This document shows positions 47,258 through 56,705 of a stretch of DNA of 64,000 nucleotides, piece by piece. Positions within the stretch are counted from its first letter, which is position 1; each line of letters opens with the position of its first letter. Under the pieces are notes generated by a model. It did not search any database and was not told the origin of the DNA. It was given only the letters and a program-made list of their open reading frames with translations. The translations under genes were made by a program, and so were the position numbers. This stretch comes from Paenibacillus eucommiae (GTDB taxonomy: Bacteria > Bacillota > Bacilli > Paenibacillales > NBRC-103111): NCBI RefSeq assembly GCF_017874215.1, contig NZ_JAGGLB010000002.1, positions 124,001-188,000 of the forward strand, in the 5' to 3' direction.

Positions 47258-50221
47258 TTACTTGGCATCATGGTAATTGCCATATTCTTCCTGCTTCATT
47301 CGGAGCTCCCGATTAATCTCTTTTACCGATTTTTCTAGCGAATCGCGCACATTAGCATTATCAACAACAACCGAGTTCCACGCATTGTAGACGTATCTTC
47401 CCGTGTAATAGCCTCCCAATACAATCGGTGTCTCCTTTGCCCATTTCCATTGTTCCCGAATTACCGCAAGATCTTGTCTGCGCCATGAAAGGTTGGAGAA
47501 AGCCTCCACATTAGCGGTGTTCCATCTCGCTTCAACTCCAATCAGCGCCTCCAGTTCGCGGGCAAATGAACTTTGAACCGATGTGCTCATCCACCACTTA
47601 AGAAATTCCCATGATTCCTGCGGATGCTTGCTTTGCTTCATAATGATCGCGCTTTGGCCGGCAAGTGCGCCCGTTGCCCGGTCAACAGCACCATCGCTCA
47701 GCCGCGTTCCCGGAATCGGAGCGATGCCCCAGCGTCCGGCAAGCTCTGGTGCAGCAACAGAAAGCTGCAAATAGGTGGCAAAGTTGCCGACTCCAAGTGG
47801 CATTTCGCCTGTACGCATCCGGTTGTAGAAATCTGCTGCCAAAGGCACTCCGTAATTGGTGAATAAATCTGTATATTCCTGGAACGCCCTGAACGCCTCT
47901 GGGGTGTCAAGACCAGAAAGCTTGCCATCGTCAGTGTAGAACGCTCCGCCATGCTGGAACAGGAACGGGGTAAAGTCATTCGGGTAATAGAACTGCAAAC
48001 CGTTCTGATGCAAAGCCGGAAGTGCATAGCCGTAAAGCTCTTCCCGCGTATCCGGGAGCCTGATTCCCAGCTCCTCTACAATGTCCTTGCGATAGAACAT
48101 GACGGAGAAATCCATCGTTTCGGGTAGAGCGTAAACCCCTCCCCGGTACTTATAAGGAATCATAATATTCGGAATAAATTGCTTGATTGTTTCATCAAAA
48201 TCGTCGAATGACGATAAGTCATATACGGCATCACGAATAGCAAATTCCACTGGCGAGGATGAATCTACGCCGAGTCCGACATCTGGCGCTTTGCCTGAAG
48301 CAATCGAAAGCATAAGCGCATTAACGCTGCCTGCTTCCAACTGATTGGCCGGGAGCACATTGACATTGACTGCGATGCCTGTCTTCGGGGTGAACTCTTC
48401 ATCGGCCATTTCCTTAATGATTTCCGCCCATTCGATCCCTCTGGCTATCCATATATTGATCGTACTTTTGATTGGTGTATCCGCTTGCAGGACATTACCG
48501 ACATTGTCGTAATCCTTCTGGAACGATAGCAGGAAATTGGCAAAGCTGTAGCGCAGCCGCTGAAAGAAACCGGACTGTTCATCTTTCCATGACTCATCAG
48601 GTCCTCCAGCCTTTATATAATCGATTAAGAGAGGCTGAGTCTGCATACTCGTATACCAGCTTCCCAGGCTGTTCTGAGCACTTTGCAAATCATTCATATT
48701 GCTCGCTATGCTAAACGGCTTGTCAATCATATTTGACAGCTGACTTTGAATGGTCAGCAAATTATTCGCCATCGCAGGCAGTTTGTCTGCCATTCCTTTA
48801 ATCAGATCATATTTGTGCTGCAAACTTTGAATAAGCGTTTCCATATTAGTTTTCAAGGCGGGTATCGTCGTAAAAAAATCATAATCGTAATTGGGGTCGG
48901 GCTCACTGCCCGCAATTTTGATAATGTCACGAATCATTTCGGAAAGGAGTAAGCTGTCTTCGTTTAGTGATTGCAGGATTGGGGTAAGCGGTCCCATCTT
49001 GACGGTCATCGTTATCCGATGGACGCCTTTGGTCAGATGGAACAGGTAGGGATCGCCTTTTACATCCTGCAGAGTGTGGAGCCGCCATTTGCTGTCATAT
49101 TTGAACCGGTACGATTGCAATTCCTGAAAAGGAACGGCACCGTCAATTTCAATCTGGCGATGGGAAGGCAATCCATCATTCCATGTCTGCTGCTGGCGGA
49201 TACCAATTTTGTACAACCCGTCTTCAGGAGCCGTAAACTCCCAGGTTATCGATTGATTACCTTTTCTCCAGCGCCAGCCACCGATCACATTCAGCTTGCG
49301 GTTCTTGTAGGAGGCCGGGCTGACCAGCGGATCTCCATCACTTTCCCGGCGGATCGTCGGATCGCTTTTTTCCACAGCCTGCAGCTCGGCTTCAAATTGC
49401 AGTGATTGTGTTGCGGCCTTCAATCCGGCCTGCTCGTATTGCTCCTTTACTTCCCCATAAGTGGGGACGGTTACTGCAGGTACTAACGCCACATAAGTGA
49501 CAGCCATCGGTTGATCGACGAAATCGAGTCGTATGCTATGCCGGCCTGGCTTCAGATAAATCCGGAAGGGTTCAGCATACATCCCCGCATCATCGGACAG
49601 TCGAATTGTGGACCAGCCTGGAATTTCAACCTGACCCGGTCTCGTCTCATCTCCCAGACTGTTGACAACCACTTCGCCCTGATCCTTCCACTTGCGCGGG
49701 AAAACAATACTCGAAGCTTCCAAGAAAGGCACAGCCCCGTCAATCATTAACGATCTCTTTGCTGAATTACCTGATCCGGGAAGCAAGTAATACGCCATTT
49801 CAATGTTATAAAGCCCTTCTTCAGCTACTGTAAAATCCCATTCCGTCCAGGCTGTTTCTTCTTCCCACACTAACGATGGTGCGCTCTCTCCACCAACTTG
49901 ACGCTCCAGCTTCAACTGGCCGCCTTCCGCCACCCTTGCTTGCTCCGCTTCCGCTCTTACAGCCGTTCCACTCGCGGGCTTATAGCCTTGAGTATCGTAT
50001 TCTGCGGTAAGCGCCGAGTAATAAGGATACTTCAAAAATCTTACATATTCTTCTGTCATCCGATCACTGCCATAACTAAACTTCTCTTTCAGCGGCACGC
50101 CTGAAGCATTGGTTGTGACACTGCTGGACTCATTATCCAAATCACTACCCAACGCGCCGCTTGTAGGCAGCATGGTCAGCACACATAGCCATACTACTGC
50201 AAGTTTAAACGCTTTTTTCAT
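47258..50221 (-). CDS. Fusion of carbohydrate-binding-like modules and a solute-binding protein
   Basis: The 987-residue protein has a signal-like N-terminus without a lipobox. Two related beta-sandwich modules follow (about 85-250 and 275-415), each with a phrase like EEGLYNIEMAYYLLPGSG or EDGLYKIGIRQQQTW and an IDGAVPF turn, resembling CBM6/35-type domains. A helical linker (about 420-570) leads to a family 1 solute-binding domain (about 590-960, with YALPETMDFSVMFYRKDIVEELG). It heads the operon under promoter B. Likely captures long glycans and hands them to permease pair 2. How it stays at the cell is unclear. Confidence 0.82.
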   Translation of the reverse strand: MKKAFKLAVVWLCVLTMLPTSGALGSDLDNESSSVTTNASGVPLKEKFSYGSDRMTEEYVRFLKYPYYSALTAEYDTQGYKPASGTAVRAEAEQARVAEGGQLKLERQVGGESAPSLVWEEETAWTEWDFTVAEEGLYNIEMAYYLLPGSGNSAKRSLMIDGAVPFLEASSIVFPRKWKDQGEVVVNSLGDETRPGQVEIPGWSTIRLSDDAGMYAEPFRIYLKPGRHSIRLDFVDQPMAVTYVALVPAVTVPTYGEVKEQYEQAGLKAATQSLQFEAELQAVEKSDPTIRRESDGDPLVSPASYKNRKLNVIGGWRWRKGNQSITWEFTAPEDGLYKIGIRQQQTWNDGLPSHRQIEIDGAVPFQELQSYRFKYDSKWRLHTLQDVKGDPYLFHLTKGVHRITMTVKMGPLTPILQSLNEDSLLLSEMIRDIIKIAGSEPDPNYDYDFFTTIPALKTNMETLIQSLQHKYDLIKGMADKLPAMANNLLTIQSQLSNMIDKPFSIASNMNDLQSAQNSLGSWYTSMQTQPLLIDYIKAGGPDESWKDEQSGFFQRLRYSFANFLLSFQKDYDNVGNVLQADTPIKSTINIWIARGIEWAEIIKEMADEEFTPKTGIAVNVNVLPANQLEAGSVNALMLSIASGKAPDVGLGVDSSSPVEFAIRDAVYDLSSFDDFDETIKQFIPNIMIPYKYRGGVYALPETMDFSVMFYRKDIVEELGIRLPDTREELYGYALPALHQNGLQFYYPNDFTPFLFQHGGAFYTDDGKLSGLDTPEAFRAFQEYTDLFTNYGVPLAADFYNRMRTGEMPLGVGNFATYLQLSVAAPELAGRWGIAPIPGTRLSDGAVDRATGALAGQSAIIMKQSKHPQESWEFLKWWMSTSVQSSFARELEALIGVEARWNTANVEAFSNLSWRRQDLAVIREQWKWAKETPIVLGGYYTGRYVYNAWNSVVVDNANVRDSLEKSVKEINRELRMKQEEYGNYHDAK

Positions 50222-50288
50222 GCTTTCCCTCCCCGCGCTTCCGGTACCTGACGGTAATCTATGGAATTTCGTTCTGAATGAAGGATCT

Positions 50289-50360
50289 AGGCGCCTTACC
50301 CTACTTTAATTATAAGGAACGACCGCATGTCTGTATCTATCGATATCTTTACATCCTGTC
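50289..50360 (-). promoter_or_regulatory. Promoter/operator B of the carbohydrate locus
   Basis: On the minus strand: -10 TATAAT (50309-50314), -35 GATACA (50332-50337) at 17 bp, downstream palindrome AGGCGCCT (50289-50296) and upstream box read on the plus strand as CTATCGATATCTTTAC (about 50336-50351). All spacings equal those of promoter A at 35869-35938, while the sequence between the boxes differs. It drives the 987-residue protein operon. Confidence 0.78.
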
Positions 50361-50393
50361 CGAATCTGCACCATTTCACAGCCCTCTGACATG

Positions 50394-50872
50394 ACAAAAA
50401 CGCCTTGCGGCGTCCTTTGAGGTGCATGATCGTGGCTTTGGTGCGTTGCAGAGGGAATGGCTGTGGGCTCCAGCCGCTGTTAAAGATTTGTTCCCTTGAA
50501 TGGTATCGATGAAGAGGTAGAAACAAATCTTTAAAGGCGGACGCTACCGCTCTTCCTCCCACAGCCATTCCCTCTCTTTAGCTAAACTCCACGAATCACA
50601 CGAACATCAAGCTCAAACGGACAGCCAGCTAGGCTTTTTCTTTTGGTTAGTAGAGGTTTCCTAGCGGGCGCAGGCGCTGGGGAAGAAGAGAACACGCAAG
50701 TAAGAAGGATTTGCTACTTTAACCACCCTGAGAGGCCATCCTGCTTCTTTTAACGATGAAAACATCGTTAACGTGACGGATTGACCTGGAACACTTACTT
50801 TAACGATGAAAAAACATCGTTAAGTGGAGTACATGCTCATTTCAGCGATGGTGGGCTGCTACTACCACGATC
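50394..50872 (-). repeat. Structured intergenic repeat, copy 2
   Basis: This copy matches copy 1. The outer stem 50451-50467 pairs with 50558-50574 over 17 bp without mismatch, and the inner stem 50480-50494 with 50520-50534 with one mismatch. At its end on the minus strand, ACGCC-GCAA-GGCGT followed by TTTT (about 50396-50412) looks like an intrinsic terminator with a GCAA tetraloop. It stands after the ccdA terminator and before promoter B. The minus frame open in copy 1 is stopped here. Confidence 0.8.
50750..50825. repeat. Two palindromes in repeat copy 2
   Basis: Palindromes at 50750-50771 (loop of four A) and about 50797-50825 (loop of six A) carry the TTAACGATG/CATCGTTAA arms also found in copy 1. 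Copy 2 has two units, copy 1 has four. Confidence 0.8.
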
Positions 50873-50970
50873 AAACGGATAACGGACTGCCATTAGAAGC
50901 GACTTGGCTCTTACCTCGATTGATCTTTCATCAATTAGTTGTACCTAGCTTTGCTAGGCGCTCAGATCAT

Positions 50971-51009
50971 AAAAAAGCCCCCAAGCTACAAGCTTAAGGG
51001 GGCTTTTTA
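50971..51009 (-). terminator. Intrinsic terminator of ccdA (probably bidirectional)
   Basis: A GC-rich stem (AAGCCCCC/GGGGGCTT) with an inner AAGCT/AGCTT extension has a T-run on both strands. On the minus strand it is about 90 bp after the ccdA stop codon. Confidence 0.85.
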
Positions 51010-51026
51010 ATCGGCGAAATTGTCAA

Positions 51027-51089
51027 CTCATTAGAATCATTAGAATCATTGAACTCATTGGAATCATAGGAATCATTGAAATGATTCTA
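51027..51089. repeat. 9-bp tandem repeat downstream of ccdA
   Basis: About seven imperfect units of the form (A/C)TCATTGGA or ATCATTAGA follow each other between the ccdA stop and its terminator. A short minisatellite in the 3' untranslated region. Confidence 0.75.
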
Positions 51090-51101
51090 CATATTTCCGG
51101 C

Positions 51102-51815
51102 TTAAAACTTCAACCATTCAGGCGTCATATTGTTCAACCAAATAGTAATTTGGGTCATCTTTCCGGTATACAGAAGGACGGCGATAATGAGCATTAAGGC
51201 TCCGCCAATTTTCATAATCTGATTGGAGTACCGTAAGATCCACTTTGTAGAACCGATAAAAAAGGACATCACGAAAAATGGAATGGCAAAGCCAAGTGAG
51301 TAAGCAGTGGTCAGCTTAAACCAGGTTTGCGGCTCGGCAACGGCCAAGGATAAAATCGATGACAGGATTGGTCCTACACAAGGCGACCAGCCAGCGGCAA
51401 AACCCATACCGATGACAATCGAGCCCAGATAACCGGCAGGCCTGAACTTCATTTTCAGCTTACGTTCTTTAATTAACCATTGCGGCTGAAAAATTCCTAA
51501 CAGGAATAGCCCCATAAGAAAAATTAATATAGCAGCCAGCTGACGCAGTAAATCACGATAATCGATAAAAAAGCTGCCTAAAAAGCCCGCCGCGAGGCCA
51601 AGCGCATAAAAAATAATTGAAAAGCCTACGATGAATCCCAAGGTGTGAAGCATCGTCTGACGACGCACGAATGCTTTGGACTTACCACTCTTAAGCTCAC
51701 TTACGGAAATACCTGTTATGTAAGAAATGTAAGAGGGATACAGCGGCAGGCAGCAGGGGGAAATGAAGGATGCAAACCCTGCCCACAGTGCAATCCAAAT
51801 ATTAATTGAATCCAT
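51102..51815 (-). CDS. ccdA: Cytochrome c biogenesis protein CcdA
   Basis: CcdA carries reducing equivalents across the membrane to extracytoplasmic thiol-disulfide proteins for cytochrome c maturation and, in Bacillus, spore formation. The 237-residue protein has six membrane segments and the two cysteine regions SPCCLPLYPSYISYITG (about 20-36) and GWSPCVGPILSS (about 138-149). No thioredoxin-like partner gene is adjacent. The 155 bp upstream to the next gene shows no clear signal. Confidence 0.93.
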   Translation of the reverse strand: MDSINIWIALWAGFASFISPCCLPLYPSYISYITGISVSELKSGKSKAFVRRQTMLHTLGFIVGFSIIFYALGLAAGFLGSFFIDYRDLLRQLAAILIFLMGLFLLGIFQPQWLIKERKLKMKFRPAGYLGSIVIGMGFAAGWSPCVGPILSSILSLAVAEPQTWFKLTTAYSLGFAIPFFVMSFFIGSTKWILRYSNQIMKIGGALMLIIAVLLYTGKMTQITIWLNNMTPEWLKF

Positions 51816-51970
51816 TTCTCACACTCCTCCATCTTGTCTCCCTACTATCATAATGTTTATGAATAAGGGAAGCAAGGCGAAAACGGCAGATGGAGTCAGT
51901 TCAGAAGCCTACAATTCACGTATTGGACATAATGCCGATCCGTTTTTTTGAATCAAGCATTTGCGGGATT

Positions 51971-52260
51971 TCATTTTGTCTTTCCTTTTTCAGCTTCTTT
52001 TATTTTTTTAGTGCTCTCTTGGATTTGTTTGATGGCCTTTTCTTCTTGCTTCATTTTGTACTTCTCTATTTCCATATACATCTCCGCTTGCTTTTGAAGC
52101 TCCTCGTTAATCATTTTGGCTTCGCTCTGTTCGCTTTTACTTTGATTTTGCTGCTTGTCTTCCTGCTTTTTTTACCCCCCATCAGATTGCAGGCTGTTAA
52201 CATCAGAATCATCAAGAGCAGCGTAAATACGAGCAAGTAGGATAAAAATTTGGTTTTCAT
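51971..52260 (-). pseudogene. Small lipoprotein gene with a homopolymer frameshift
   Basis: ATG 52260 follows a strong AAAGGAGG site. The first frame gives a lipoprotein signal with lipobox (LMLTAC, Cys near residue 24). After the six-C/seven-T run at 52167-52180 (plus strand) the reading frame ends early. The other frame continues as a highly charged helical tail (EELQKQAEMYMEIEKYKMKQEEK) to a stop at 51971. One added A on the coding strand joins them into a protein of about 96 residues. Real slippage-type mutation or sequencing error. Function unknown. Confidence 0.72.
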
Positions 52261-52408
52261 AAAAAATACCTCCTTTATCAAAGACTAAATTTAGTCATGA
52301 TATAGACCTTATAAAAGCTTTGTGCTTTGAAGGTTAGGTTGTCCAGTTAAGGGCAAAAAAAATACGACAAAAACGGCAAAAAACGCCCCAGAAAAAAACC
52401 AAAAAAAC

Positions 52409-52476
52409 CAAAAAAAACACCCCTTAGAGATGACAGCGAATAATCACTTGGATTTTTTGCATGTCTCTATGGGGTG
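52409..52476 (-). terminator. Probable terminator of metG
   Basis: On the minus strand CACCCC and AGAGA pair with TCTCT and GGGGTG around a long loop, followed by a run of eight T. It lies about 30 bp after the metG stop. The following 52330-52418 stretch is A-rich low-complexity DNA on the plus strand. Confidence 0.6.
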
Positions 52477-52504
52477 CATCGTGAGGCATATTTAAAGCAA
52501 CAAG

Positions 52505-54886
<2,382 letters not shown>

Positions 54887-54923
54887 ATTCATATGCGCAA
54901 AACCAACCTATAGCTTTATGCAA

Positions 54924-54952
54924 AATATAACCAAAAGAAGAACTCATGTCAA
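54924..54952 (-). promoter_or_regulatory. Sigma-A promoter of the metG T-box transcript
   Basis: On the minus strand TTGACA (54947-54952) and TATATT (54924-54929) are separated by exactly 17 bp, about 35 bp before the T-box leader. Confidence 0.85.
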
Positions 54953-54990
54953 GTTTATGCTGGTTTTCATGATGGTTTTCAGTTAATTAT

Positions 54991-55016
54991 TTTATTTATT
55001 TGTTTGTTTGTTTGTT
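54991..55016. repeat. TTTG/TTTA tetranucleotide repeat
   Basis: Two TTTA units and about four TTTG units stand directly after the yidD stop codon. A short microsatellite that could vary between strains. Confidence 0.8.
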
Positions 55017-55292
55017 TCATTCAACTCCATTAACCGGCTTATGCCCATTTCCGTCCTCTGCCGCATCCCGCTTCTTAGTTGAAGGCGGCACATGATCGAT
55101 ACCCCCAGGATGGAACGGGTGGCATTTGACTATTCGTTTGGCAGCCAGCCACGATCCTTTCAAAGCACCGTGCTCGTCCAAAGCTTCTAGTGCATACTGC
55201 GAACAGGTCGGATAGAACCTGCAGGAGGGCGGAGTTAAAGGAGAGATGAATTTGCGGTAAAATTGTATCGGCACCTTCAAAGCTCTTCTCAT
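55017..55292 (-). CDS. yidD: Membrane protein insertion efficiency factor YidD
   Basis: The 91-residue protein has the family motifs [21 protein letters not shown] and [14 protein letters not shown] with conserved cysteines. It has an amphipathic N-terminal helix and assists YidC/Sec insertion at the membrane. ATG 55292 is chosen over the GTG at 55301, which overlaps the AAGGAGG site. Confidence 0.93.
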   Translation of the reverse strand: MRRALKVPIQFYRKFISPLTPPSCRFYPTCSQYALEALDEHGALKGSWLAAKRIVKCHPFHPGGIDHVPPSTKKRDAAEDGNGHKPVNGVE

Positions 55293-55366
55293 ATACCCCA
55301 CCTCCTTATCCTTATATTTTAATTAATTATCCTACTCTTCCACACTTTTTACAAGCTTATAGTATC

Positions 55367-56471
55367 TCATAGATTGACAAGCAGTTTTTCTATGACTTCC
55401 GAGTTGGCCGCCTCTTTCCCGTCTACCATTACCCGCAGTCCTTTTCCAAGACCATATCTTTCCCCCGAGCCATCGTACACGATAGTGATCTCCCTATTAT
55501 GATAACGTATTTTATCCAGGCAAAAATAGCTCCACTGCGCATCAGGGATTAGCGGATTAACTTCAAGCACATCGTCCCAGCGCGGCCGGATTCCAACAAG
55601 ACCGGAAATAATCAAATCGCAATAACCCGAATGATTGTAATCCTTGCCCCTGTTCAGAGCTTCATCCTTCCTCTTATGCAATTCATTTCTTGCGAGCCAT
55701 TCTCCCGTATACGGATGCAAATTTTCATCGATCCAAGGAACACGGCTCCCATCCTCTAAATTCAGAAAATGAGATTTCGTATAATTGCATAAAAGCTCGA
55801 AATAGTCCCGGTTAATGACATAGGATTGCTTATAGTTGTTCAGCAAATTCGCCAGAGCGGTAAGCGTCTGCGTTGTAGCAAAGGGCCAAGATGGCCCATT
55901 CCATAAGCATTCATGTGTATGCGGAAGCATAAAATAAGGACTGCTCTGTTCGGCAGTAGTTGGACCAAACGCGGCATAGAAGGCTTCCTTGTCCATTAAC
56001 TTTTTCCAGGCCCCTTCATATCCGGGATCAGGCAAGTTGAAATACCAAGGGGTGTAACCGCTTAGTTCGCAAACATCGACCAGCTCTCCCAATTTGAATC
56101 TCTCGATATGATTGCAACGATACCAATCCTCAGGCAAACTGCAAGAGTAGTCGAGCCCGGCTTGATTAATCAGCACCTTAAAAAATTGCTCTTGCTCATC
56201 CCACAACTTCATTTGCACCAATTGCTTAATCTGACGAGCCTTATTCCTGAATGTTTCGGCTATCTTGGTGTTACCGCTTAGCTCCGCTATGCTGGCGATT
56301 GCGTTTGCATCTCCGTACATATAGCTGTTAATCGTCGGCCTGCAGCCTCACATGCCATCGAAAATAATAGATGCTTTGGATATCTTGATCAGGGCATTCG
56401 AATAAAGGAACATTTTCATCCATCCACTTAGAGCGGAAAGATTCTGTCACTACAGATGGCTTAAGTATCAT
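55367..56471 (-). pseudogene. Glycoside hydrolase with (alpha/alpha) barrel, internally deleted
   Basis: A start at 56471 with GGAGG upstream begins a frame reading FRSKWMDENVPLFECPDQD and IYYFRWHV, then stops at 56328. A second frame overlapping this end reads PTINSYMYGDANAIASIAEL and continues for over 300 residues to 55367 (SSPYFMLPHTHECLWNGPSWPF, GKDYNHSGYCDLIISGLVGIRP). Both parts look like the two ends of one MGH1/GH63-type hydrolase. The region between them is missing and the join near 56330-56345 is out of frame. So this is a deletion pseudogene. It follows the S-layer DUF4838 gene. Confidence 0.75.
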
Positions 56472-56654
56472 GTCATAGGCCTCCAAGTTCCTGTTATATC
56501 CTATATTTTTATTTCATTATAGGTTGAGTCTCATAGCTGGCGCAAAGGCCTCAGCATGATGCATAGTTGCACCTCACCAAGACCTCGGCCAAAAAAAATC
56601 CATTATTTACAATCACATAATCTAATCAAATCAGATCGAGTCAGATCAAGTCAG

Positions 56655-56705
56655 ATCACATCTCATCACATCTCATCACATCACATCACATCACATCACA
56701 TCACA
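56655..56705. repeat. TCACA pentanucleotide repeat at the end of the surface protein gene
   Basis: About ten TCACA or TCTCA units follow two or three looser GTCAGATCA units (from about 56631). The array stops exactly before the stop codon of the 1,877-residue protein gene. Confidence 0.85.

Noticed and set aside
50296..50568. 90-codon minus-strand open frame across promoter B and the repeat
   Set aside because: It covers a well-supported promoter and has no counterpart in the other repeat copy.
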